Source: Planctomycetota bacterium
GTDB lineage: Bacteria; Planctomycetota; UBA1135; JADKAF01
DNA length: 64,000 bases
Reading direction: 5' to 3'
NCBI GenBank assembly: GCA_016719295.1
Contig: JADKAF010000001.1
Span: forward strand, 4,526,001 to 4,590,000
Notes under the pieces: generated by a model
What the model was told of the DNA's origin: nothing
Databases searched by the model: none
The model's input: the letters and a program-made list of their open reading frames with translations, nothing else
Made by a program: the position numbers and the translations under genes
Shown here: positions 34,220 to 40,952 of the stretch, one piece after another
Layout of the letters: each line of letters opens with the position of its first letter
Numbering within the stretch: the stretch's first letter is position 1

Positions 34220-35269
34220 CTATCCTGTTTTTCTCTCTCTGCCCTCGGTCTCGTGCGTGACCCGCTGGCGCAGCCGGGCGCGCGCCTGCCCTACCGCCTG
34301 CCCAGAGACTCCGATGCGCCGTCCCAGCTCGGCGTTGTTCAGGCCCGGGTTCTCGACGATGGCGAGCTCGATCGGAGTCAGGACGTCGCGGAGGCGCTCG
34401 AGTTCTTCGAGGGTCCGCCGCGCCTCCTCCTCGCGCGCGACGACCTCTGCTGGATCGGAAGCAAGCATGCGCTGCTCTCGCTCGAGAAGCGCGTGAGCTT
34501 CGAGCAGCTTGCGTTCCTCCGGCGTCGCGGTGAGGCCGAACTCGGGCGTCGCGAGCAGATCGCGGATCGCCCGAGAACTGAACGCGAGCTCCCCGTTGGC
34601 CTTGAAGAACATGATCTTCCCCAGGTGGGATGTCGGGACAGCGTACAGTGCCGAGTGCACGCCGTAGGCGTCAGGATCATCTTCGATCGTGCCCCCCCGC
34701 TTAGCGCGCTTGCGCTGGTAGCCTGCAAGTTGATGCTGCGCTCGTTTGGCGGCACGCATCTCGTCTTCCAGACCCGCGGGTGACATCGGAATGCACCCCA
34801 GCATTCGAGCGGCGCCGCGTAGGACCTGTTCTCTCTCGTCATGGGTGCGAGAATCGGCAGGATTGAAGATCTGGGACCACTCGACGAACCGCTGAACGAC
34901 CCTCTGCGCTGCTCGGGCGACCATGTCGGGGGACATCAGTGCTGCGATGTCTGAGGCCGCTACCGCGAAGCCCGCCTGCTTCATGCGCGCCGGCCGAGCC
35001 TGGTTGGCGATCGCGATCGCTCGGTACGCAGCGATCGTGAACGCATCCTGATCGAATCGCCGAGCGCTCCGAAGCTGATCGGTGATGAGCTTCAGCACCA
35101 GCAGGCCAACGACGTCCCGGGAAAGGAGCGGTGGAGCAAACCCCTCCGCTGCGGCGATGAATGCGTAGATCTCCGCGTGAGCCTCCCGAGTCAGCCATGC
35201 TGGATCCTCTGCCTGTAGGACAATCTGCAGCGCGAGCGGGCCTAGTTCCTCGGCAAGTGTACGAGACAT
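34220..35269 (-). CDS. Regulator with sigma-70 region 4-like C-terminal HTH
   Basis: 349 residues. The N-terminal 200 residues are helical and unrecognised. A basic spacer (KRAQHQLAGYQRKRAKRGG) leads to a long acidic coiled region and then a C-terminal helix-turn-helix (LTPIELAIVENPGLNNAELGRRIGVSGQAVGQARARLRQRV). That pattern is the region 4 style HTH of sigma factors and LuxR-like proteins. It is the first gene of the minus-strand operon and lies next to a 640-bp divergent control region, suggesting that it controls the element's two gene blocks. Confidence 0.6.
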   Translation of the reverse strand: MSRTLAEELGPLALQIVLQAEDPAWLTREAHAEIYAFIAAAEGFAPPLLSRDVVGLLVLKLITDQLRSARRFDQDAFTIAAYRAIAIANQARPARMKQAGFAVAASDIAALMSPDMVARAAQRVVQRFVEWSQIFNPADSRTHDEREQVLRGAARMLGCIPMSPAGLEDEMRAAKRAQHQLAGYQRKRAKRGGTIEDDPDAYGVHSALYAVPTSHLGKIMFFKANGELAFSSRAIRDLLATPEFGLTATPEERKLLEAHALLEREQRMLASDPAEVVAREEEARRTLEELERLRDVLTPIELAIVENPGLNNAELGRRIGVSGQAVGQARARLRQRVTHETEGRERKTG

Positions 35270-35915
35270 CGCACGCCCCCCTTTTAGTGCGCCTCGATGG
35301 ATACGCGGGAGACCATAGCGCAGCTCGGACTTGACATCCAGAGCGCCGCTCCCTTCTGATGCAAAGAAAGCTGCTCGAAAAGTTGATATCCACCAAGCTC
35401 CAATGCTGCTTAGTGCCGTTCATCACGAAGCACTAGCCGGGCGCATGTCAGATTCCCGCTCTCATGCGCCGCCCTGATCGCCGCCCCCTGCCACCGTGGC
35501 ACCCCGGTTCCCCGATCCGGCTCCCGGCACCGTTATGGCGGTCCGGCGCATAATGGCGCAAATGCGACGAGCTTCGAGTTCCCCTCTAGTTCCCCGATTT
35601 CGGCTCGCGGAGAGGGGAACTTGGCGCCATCGAATCGCCACAAGCCACGTATCTCCAAGGACTTACGACGCAAATAGAGCTACTGCCCCGAAAGTGCCCA
35701 GTGCGCTGCCTCCGTCTCCACCGGATGGATTTCCGCAGGCATTTCCCGGGGCTCCGGTATTTACGGCCAGGAAATCCCCCACGGCCACTATTGACCCATT
35801 GGTAGCGTTCGGATAGGCTTCCGTTCGCCTCGGCAGCATCCCTCCAAGTGTTCCTTCCAAGCCGCCGCCCGGGCTGGCTCCGCGTCCGCCCTGGACGCGC
35901 TGAAGGAACACGACC
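35270..35915. promoter_or_regulatory. Divergent control region between the two blocks of the element
   Basis: About 640 bp without a gene, between the minus-strand regulator operon and the plus-strand methyltransferase genes. It contains an 11-bp perfect inverted repeat (35577-35621), two GTTCCCCGAT-type words (35507-35516 and 35589-35598), and two ATGGCG words in the 35530-35560 interval. AAAAGGGGGG just before 35269 is the ribosome site of the regulator. This is where operators and possibly an origin would be expected. Confidence 0.45.
35577..35621. promoter_or_regulatory. 11-bp inverted repeat, possible operator
   Basis: AGTTCCCCTCT at 35577-35587 and its exact complement AGAGGGGAACT at 35611-35621, with a 23-bp spacer that holds one of the GTTCCCCGAT words. 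It is placed in the divergent region, consistent with a dimeric regulator site or a cruciform. Confidence 0.5.
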
Positions 35916-36041
35916 ATGCGCCTGCGCCTGCTGCTCCGGCACTTCCTCCTCTGGCTCCGCGGCCGCCCGCGTCGAGCTGCCTCCGTCTCCAGTCCCGCGC
36001 CCGCGTTCTGCCGGCGCGAGCTCGTCGTGGTGGAGGTGTAG
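35916..36041 (+). CDS. Short Arg/Leu-rich peptide before the methyltransferase
   Basis: 41 codons from ATG 35916 (reading MRLRLLLRHFLLWLRGRPRR...), ending two bases before the GTG start of the methyltransferase gene. An AAGGA lies about eight bases upstream. It could be a leader peptide that couples translation to the next gene, or a genuine small membrane peptide. No homologue is recognised. Confidence 0.4.
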   Translation: MRLRLLLRHFLLWLRGRPRRAASVSSPAPAFCRRELVVVEV

Positions 36042-36043
36042 CC

Positions 36044-37340
36044 GTGGAGATCGTCACCAAGCGCCTCGACGAGCTCCGCCCGGATCCGCGGAACCCGCGC
36101 TCGCACGGCGAAGAGAACATGGCCGCGATCGTCGCGAGCTTGCAGCGGTTCGGCCAATGCGAACCGTTGGTTCTTCAACGCGGCACCGGGCGCATCGTCG
36201 CCGGTCACGGCAGGCTCGAGGGCATGCGCAAGCTCGGCTGGGAGACCTGCCAGGTCGTCGAGCTCGACATCGATGACCCGACCGCGTCTGCGTTGGGGAT
36301 CGCGCTCAACAGATCGGGTGAACTCGCCGGCTGGAACCAGGAGACGCTGGCCTCGTTGCTCTCCGAGCTGCGCGACGACTTCGGACTCGAGGGCATCGGC
36401 TTCAGCGACGCCGATGTCGACCAGCTCCTCGCCGATCTTGCGCTGAACGAACCTCGCGAGGTCGAGGATCCCGGCGAGCAAGAGCCGCCCGAGAACCCGG
36501 TCACGCGCCTCGGTGATCTGTGGGTCCTCGGCGATCACAAGCTGCTGTGCGGCGACTCGACGAAGCCCGAGGACATGCAGCGGCTGATGGGCACGGATGC
36601 CGCGATGCTCTGCGCGAGCGACCCGCCCTATCTCGTCGACTACGACGGAACGAACCATCCCTCCGAACATCACGCGAAGGCCGGCCGCGAAGCAGGCGAA
36701 GGCAAGCTGCTAGGCAACAAGCATTGGGATGCGTACGTCGATCCGAAGACCTCGGTCGCGTTCTTCGCGGACTACTTGCGCATCGCGCTCGCGCACTGCG
36801 ATGAACGCGCGCCGGTCTACCAGTGGCATGCCACGCGAAGGCAGGTGCTGGTGGAACAAGCGTGGGAGATGAACGACTTGCTCGTGCATCAGACCATCAT
36901 CTGGGCGAAGCCGCGTGGCGTGCTCACGCGATCGCACTACCTCTGGGCGCACGAGCCGGCCTTCTACGGTTGGCGCAAAGGTATGCAGCCCGAGAAGGAT
37001 CGCAGACCTCCGCCGTCGGAACGCACGGTCTGGGAAATCGCAGGCGAATCGGACGGGATCCACCCTACGCAGAAGGCCCTGGCGATCTTCGAGAAGCCGA
37101 TCTCCTTCCACACTCGACCCGGCGAAGTCGTGCTCGAGCCGTTCTCGGGATCGGGATCGCAGATCATCGCCGCCGAGAAGCTCGCCCGTCGTTGCCGAGC
37201 GATGGAACTCTCGCCGCCGTTCGTCGATGCCGCAGTGCTGCGCTGGCAGAAGGCCACGAACAAGAAGGCGGTGCCTAGACGGCGACGGCCGCAGCTTCGA
37301 CGAGATCGCAGCCGAGCGCGTGAAGGAGCCCGCATCGTGA
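36044..37340 (+). CDS. ParB-domain DNA methyltransferase (N6/N4), frameshifted at its C-terminus
   Basis: Starts at GTG 36044. Residues 1-110 are a ParB/Srx-like domain (LRPDPRNPRSHGEENMAAIVASLQRFGQCEPLVL, then VAGHGRLEGMRKLGW). The methyltransferase domain follows with catalytic DPPY near residue 194, HPTQKALAIFEKPI, and the SAM motif LEPFSGSGSQIIAAE near 365. Fusions like this are typical phage enzymes that modify adenines. At about 37270-37280 an extra base (GTGCCTAGAC) shifts the frame. The native end, LDGDGRSFDEIAAERVKEPAS, is in the other frame and stops at 37340, overlapping the next gene's GTG. Without the correction the gene reads into the downstream membrane protein as a 510-residue artificial fusion. 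Confidence 0.85.
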
Positions 37341-37576
37341 CCTGGCTCTGGATCGTCTCGGCAGCGTCGCTGATCGCGACATGGCTGAACATCCACCATC
37401 GCGCAGAGTGCTTCGCGATCTGGCTCGCGACAAACCTGATCTGGGCGGCGGTGGACTGGAGCCAGGGCATCCACGCGCAGGCAGCGCTGCACGCGATCTA
37501 CGTCCTGCTCGCGCTGCACGGCTTCCACAAGTGGACCAGGAAGGCGGTCGAGCATGCCGCGCCACATCCCGGCTGA
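37337..37576 (+). CDS. Small phage-type membrane protein
   Basis: 79 residues from GTG 37337, overlapping the native methyltransferase stop (GTGA). Three short hydrophobic segments are visible (TWLWIVSAASLIATWLNI; FAIWLATNLIWAAVDW; ALHAIYVLLALHGF), a layout common to small membrane proteins encoded in phages and mobile elements. It overlaps the terminase-like gene by 23 bp. In the present sequence it is in frame with the first part of the methyltransferase because of the frameshift. Confidence 0.6.
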   Translation: MTWLWIVSAASLIATWLNIHHRAECFAIWLATNLIWAAVDWSQGIHAQAALHAIYVLLALHGFHKWTRKAVEHAAPHPG

Positions 37577-38051
37577 TGCGTTCGAGGTCTACTACGCGAT
37601 GGGACCAGCGCGGTCCTACGCGGAACTCGCGCGTCACTACGGTGTCTCGAAGCGCGCGATCCTGAAGCGTGCGACCTCGGAGCAGTGGCAGCGGCGAATC
37701 GAAGAGCGCGAGGCCAAGGTCCGCACGGCGGTCGAGCATCGCGTCGAGGAGACGGTCGCCGAGCTGCGCGCACGCCACGCGAAGATCCTGAAGGCGATCA
37801 CGGGGAAGGCCGTCGAGGCGTTGAAGCAGTTGCCGCTCACGAGCGCGATGGACGCCGTTCGCGCGCTCGACATCGTGCTGAAGCAGGAGCGCCTACTCCA
37901 CGGCGAGCCGGTTGGCGAGGGCGTGAACGTTCGCGTGGCCGTGCAGCCGACCGTCGGCCCACCCGTGCCTGCCGCCGGAGATCTGGGTGCCTACATGAAG
38001 AAGCTGCTGGAAGTCGCGCAGCAGCAGGGCCTCATGCCCGACGCGGATTGA
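37554..38051 (+). CDS. Terminase small subunit-like HTH protein
   Basis: 165 residues. The N-terminal helix-turn-helix (SYAELARHYGVSKRAILKRATSEQWQRRI) is followed by a long helical region (EHRVEETVAELRARHAKILKAITGKAVEALKQL and ALDIVLKQERLLHGEP). This is the pattern of phage terminase small subunits, which recognise DNA for packaging. No large terminase, portal or capsid gene is present nearby, so this is either a relic or part of a phage satellite or integrative element. Coupled by overlap to the upstream membrane protein. Confidence 0.6.
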   Translation: MPRHIPADAFEVYYAMGPARSYAELARHYGVSKRAILKRATSEQWQRRIEEREAKVRTAVEHRVEETVAELRARHAKILKAITGKAVEALKQLPLTSAMDAVRALDIVLKQERLLHGEPVGEGVNVRVAVQPTVGPPVPAAGDLGAYMKKLLEVAQQQGLMPDAD

Positions 38052-38081
38052 TCGCTGGGAGCTCGCGCGCACACCAGCGGT

Positions 38082-38162
38082 GAATCCGAGATCGCGCGTG
38101 GAACGGCCTTGGCTGCATGCGCCACCCGAGCGTGTATGTCGTCAACCCGCGAGGACACCACG
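38082..38162 (+). promoter_or_regulatory. Conserved leader, copy 1
   Basis: Contains GAATCCGAGATCGC at 38082, GAGCGTGTATG at 38128 and a GAGGAC ribosome site before ATG 38163. The same blocks in the same order and at nearly the same spacing (46-48 bp) lie before genes at 39059 and 43623. Confidence 0.65.
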
Positions 38163-38324
38163 ATGGACACCAACGACCTGGCCGAACGCGAAGCACACCG
38201 GATGGCACGAGAGGCCTTCGGTCCGAACGTCGACCGCTCGATCCGGATGGCGCTGGAGCGCGCGTTCCGAGCCGGATACGAGCAGGCGCAACGCGAGCAA
38301 CGAACTCGGGAGACGAAGCGATGA
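38163..38324 (+). CDS. Short hypothetical protein behind a conserved leader
   Basis: 53 residues from ATG 38163, with GAGGAC upstream. It is hydrophilic and helical (DLAEREAHRMAREAFGPNVDRSIRMALERAF). The stop overlaps the start of the next gene by four bases. No homologue is recognised; the conserved leader and coupling support expression. Confidence 0.55.
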   Translation: MDTNDLAEREAHRMAREAFGPNVDRSIRMALERAFRAGYEQAQREQRTRETKR

Positions 38325-38497
38325 AGCCCGACAGCAAGCGCAACGCGACGATCGAGCGGATCGCGAAGGAGATCCTCTGGCTCGATACCCTCGACTCGCG
38401 CGGACGTGATCGCTTGGACTTCTACGAGCTTGGCGTCGGCGCGATCCGTGCGGCGCTGGAGGCCGCGTACGAAGCAGGCAAGCAGGCGAAGAAGTAG
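38321..38497 (+). CDS. DUF6900-like short protein
   Basis: 58 residues; ATG 38321 overlaps the previous stop (ATGA). The sequence IAKEILWLDTLDSRGRDRLDFYELGVGAIRAALEAAYEAG matches the pattern of the DUF6900 family (short proteins with a L-x-TLE-x-R...DSLDFHD-x-x-V...AALEAAY motif) found on plasmids and mobile elements. Function unknown. Confidence 0.65.
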   Translation: MKPDSKRNATIERIAKEILWLDTLDSRGRDRLDFYELGVGAIRAALEAAYEAGKQAKK

Positions 38498-38528
38498 GGC
38501 GCGTTCGCTGCCGCCAAGGACCACGACG

Positions 38529-38966
38529 ATGCAGAGCCGCACCAGCTTCGCGATCGAGATCGACGGCAAGCTCTACACCAACGCGTCGCTCCGCGAGATC
38601 GACTTCGCCATCCGGCTCCTCGAGCAGAAGGCGCTGGCCCAGGAGCGCGCAGCGAAACGCTCGGGTGCGCCGATCGAACGCCAGCCCTACGCTCGCAGCG
38701 CGGACTTCCTGAGCACGCCCACGAAGCCGCGGACGCGCTTCCAGGGTCGCATCTCGGAGCTCACGCACTGCCCAGAGATCGAGGTCCACGGGATCGAGTG
38801 GCTGCTCCGCGACGCGCACGCAGATCCGGAGCTGCTGCGGACCTCGCAGCTCGTCTACGAGGCGTCCTGCGCGTGCCGGATCCTGCGCTGGCTGGTGACG
38901 CGGGCTGCACGTGGCGATGTCGCGGCTCGCGAGCTGCTCGCGCGGATCGATCGGGAGAGCGGTTGA
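38529..38966 (+). CDS. Hypothetical protein of the island
   Basis: 145 residues from ATG 38529, with AAGGACC upstream. It begins QSRTSFAIEIDGKLYTNASLREIDFAIRLLEQK and is soluble. The C-terminal half contains ELLRTSQLVYEASCACRILRWLVTRAARGDVAARELLARI, a helical segment with Cys. No family is recognised. It lies in a run of short same-strand genes typical of phage-like elements. Confidence 0.55.
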   Translation: MQSRTSFAIEIDGKLYTNASLREIDFAIRLLEQKALAQERAAKRSGAPIERQPYARSADFLSTPTKPRTRFQGRISELTHCPEIEVHGIEWLLRDAHADPELLRTSQLVYEASCACRILRWLVTRAARGDVAARELLARIDRESG

Positions 38967-38977
38967 ACACGCGTTGT

Positions 38978-39058
38978 AAATCCGAGATCGCTGCTTCTTC
39001 CGCCTACACTTCGGGCGCGCGCAGAGCGTGTATGTGCTCACCCAACGAGGACCACGAG
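38978..39058 (+). promoter_or_regulatory. Conserved leader, copy 2
   Basis: AAATCCGAGATCG at 38978, GAGCGTGTATG at 39024, then CGAGGACCACGAG before ATG 39059. Spacing between the two conserved blocks is 46 bp, as in copy 1. Confidence 0.65.
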
Positions 39059-39379
39059 ATGACCACCAACAAGACCACGCGCGGCGCCCTGACCCTGGAA
39101 GCCGCGATCGACACGAAGCACCTCGGCGCCGAGCTGCGCATCACGAACAACGCGCCGATCGGGCAACGCGAGTTCCGCGCCGGAGTCCTGCGTCTCGCCG
39201 CGGAGATCGAAGAGAAGAGCGAAGGCGAGCGCTGGCTGGTCCACGTCGAGCGCGGCGAGGCCTACGGGCTGCCGGGCCGCGAGACGCGCACCGCGCGGAT
39301 CTGGATCGAGTGCGTGAGCGGCAGCGAGGAAGAGGAAGCACGCGCGCTGGAGGTCTTGATCGCGGTGGTGACGCGATGA
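39059..39379 (+). CDS. Hypothetical protein behind the conserved leader
   Basis: 106 residues from ATG 39059 with GAGGACC upstream. It is acidic and soluble, with alternating strands and helices (LRITNNAPIGQREFRAGVLRLAAEIEEKSEGERWLVHVERGEAYG). No recognised family. The last codons overlap the next start (ATGA), so it is coupled to the following 80-residue gene. Confidence 0.55.
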   Translation: MTTNKTTRGALTLEAAIDTKHLGAELRITNNAPIGQREFRAGVLRLAAEIEEKSEGERWLVHVERGEAYGLPGRETRTARIWIECVSGSEEEEARALEVLIAVVTR

Positions 39380-39618
39380 GCTTCTACGCACGAACGATTT
39401 CGCAGGAGCTCGGGTGCGCAGAGGACGAAGCGGCTCGGATCGAGGCGATCGTGCGCTGGGAGTTCCCGACGCTGAACGGCCTGTCGAAGGCGCGGCTCCG
39501 GCGGGAGGCGAAGATCGCGCAGCAGGTGCTCGCGGAGCTGCGGGCGGAAGCAGTGGACTCGGTCGAGGCGCGGGCGATGTTGGCGCAGGTAGAGATGGAG
39601 GCGACGGGGAGCGCGTAG
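39376..39618 (+). CDS. Short hypothetical protein coupled to the preceding gene
   Basis: 80 residues from ATG 39376, overlapping the previous stop by four bases. It begins SFYARTISQELGCAEDEAARIEAIVRWEFPTLNGLSK and is fully helical. No homologue is recognised. Similar short proteins starting with an ...LGC...EA-x-x-IE-x-x-MR pattern occur in phage-like gene runs, but I cannot name a family. Confidence 0.5.
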   Translation: MSFYARTISQELGCAEDEAARIEAIVRWEFPTLNGLSKARLRREAKIAQQVLAELRAEAVDSVEARAMLAQVEMEATGSA

Positions 39619-39724
39619 ACGCGGCGTGATCCTGCGATCGGATCTGGCTCCAACTGGAATCCAACCCAGCGACCAATCTCGCGCTCGGTACAATCGGAGG
39701 CCGTTCGACCCGGGAGAGTCCTCC

Positions 39725-40120
39725 ATGTCCGTAGCCCACATCGCCTTCCTCGTCCTCGCCGCACTCTCCCTCGTGGGCTGCGATCGCGGCGGTTCGTCTC
39801 CGAGCCCCTCCGCCAGAAGGAACGAAACGCGTCTCGATCTACTGCGCCGCGCCGCTGAGGTGCTCGAAGCGACCCCCGACGCAGCGGCGCTCCCGTCCGT
39901 CGAGGCTGAATTGATCGCGCTCGGGCAACGTGCCAAGAATCTGCCAGCGATTGAAGAGGGCGACGAAGCAGAGGCGATTGGCACGCGCATCGGAGCGGCA
40001 TTGCAGCGGATCGATGCGCCCGAGTCGAAGTCGAAGGCTGCTGTGAGCGGCATCCGCGAGATCGTGGGAACGGTGGACGGCAAGGCGAACTTGGCGCCGT
40101 TCATCTACTCGGACTTCTGA
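39725..40120 (+). CDS. Small lipoprotein
   Basis: 131 residues from ATG 39725. The N-terminus SVAHIAFLVLAALSLVGCDRGG is a lipoprotein signal with the lipid-anchored Cys near residue 19. The mature part is helical and acidic, with no recognised domain (RLDLLRRAAEVLEATPDAAALPSVEAELIALG). It is typical of planctomycete exported proteins rather than of phage genes, so it may be cargo of the island or host DNA. Confidence 0.6.
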   Translation: MSVAHIAFLVLAALSLVGCDRGGSSPSPSARRNETRLDLLRRAAEVLEATPDAAALPSVEAELIALGQRAKNLPAIEEGDEAEAIGTRIGAALQRIDAPESKSKAAVSGIREIVGTVDGKANLAPFIYSDF

Positions 40121-40292
40121 TCCCGCCTGCGCGCCGTTGGCTTGCCACGCACGCTGTCGTCCCGGCGCCAGCCCACCGGATCGGAAGCCGCTCTGCTTGG
40201 CGCATGCGCTGGTGGGGCGGCTTTTTTCGTCGGTGCGCTGTATCTCCACGCCGAGCTTGCTGCCGCCGCGCCGACTCGGCTGTGTGTGCGGC

Positions 40293-40655
40293 ATGAAGAA
40301 GCGCGCCACCTTCCACGAGTTGACCGTCGAGCGCTTGATCCTCCGTGAACCGAACGAAGGCCGCGTACGCGCCGTGCTCGAGACCTTCGGCGACGGCGCC
40401 GTTCCAAGCGTGCGGCTCTCGCTGCTCGACGCGCGTGGCGAGCCGGCCCTCGTCATGCAGCTCGACAGCGATGGAGCGCCGGTCGTTCACGTGGGCCATC
40501 CTGACCGCGGGGTGACGGTCACGATCTCGCCGAACGCGGTCGATCTCTGGTCGGGCGGGAACGTCGTCGCGAGCGTGCGGTCGGGGGAGGATGGCGGCGC
40601 GGTCGAGGTGGCGGATGGGGAGGGGCGCGTGACGAAGTCGAGCGGCACGCGCTGA
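40293..40655 (+). CDS. Hypothetical protein with strand-rich repeats
   Basis: 120 residues from ATG 40293. It is made of strand-rich segments (TFHELTVERLILREPNEGRVRAVLETFGDG, SVRLSLLDARGEPALVMQLDSDGAP, TVTISPNAVDLWSGGN), with no signal peptide. The layout is like short proteins with a repeated FELIDANGKVRA-type motif in planctomycetes, which I know only as uncharacterised. It is followed by 300 bp without a gene. Confidence 0.5.
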   Translation: MKKRATFHELTVERLILREPNEGRVRAVLETFGDGAVPSVRLSLLDARGEPALVMQLDSDGAPVVHVGHPDRGVTVTISPNAVDLWSGGNVVASVRSGEDGGAVEVADGEGRVTKSSGTR

Positions 40656-40952
40656 CCGCCCACGCGCTCGTGCGGCACCCGCGCAGCCATCCATCCCAAC
40701 ACTCGAAGGCGGCGGCGTCTTCGACTGCTGCGTGCAGGCCACCCAATCCGTGCGCGCGACTCCTTCACAGCGCTGGCTGAAGCGAGTACCGCGCATTCCT
40801 TTCGCAGATCGCCTCCAGAAGGCGGCCTCGCGGCCCCCCGGCTTCGCATCGCGTGCTGAGCGCATTGGGGCGCATTGGTCGTTACGCGCGATGTCGGTGG
40901 ACCGCTCTTCACGTCCGTCAGTATGATCTGCGACGTACTCGAGGAGGCGTGG

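Noticed and set aside
37554..38051. Calling the region a complete prophage because of the terminase-like gene
   Set aside because: No large terminase, portal, capsid or tail genes are present in the window.
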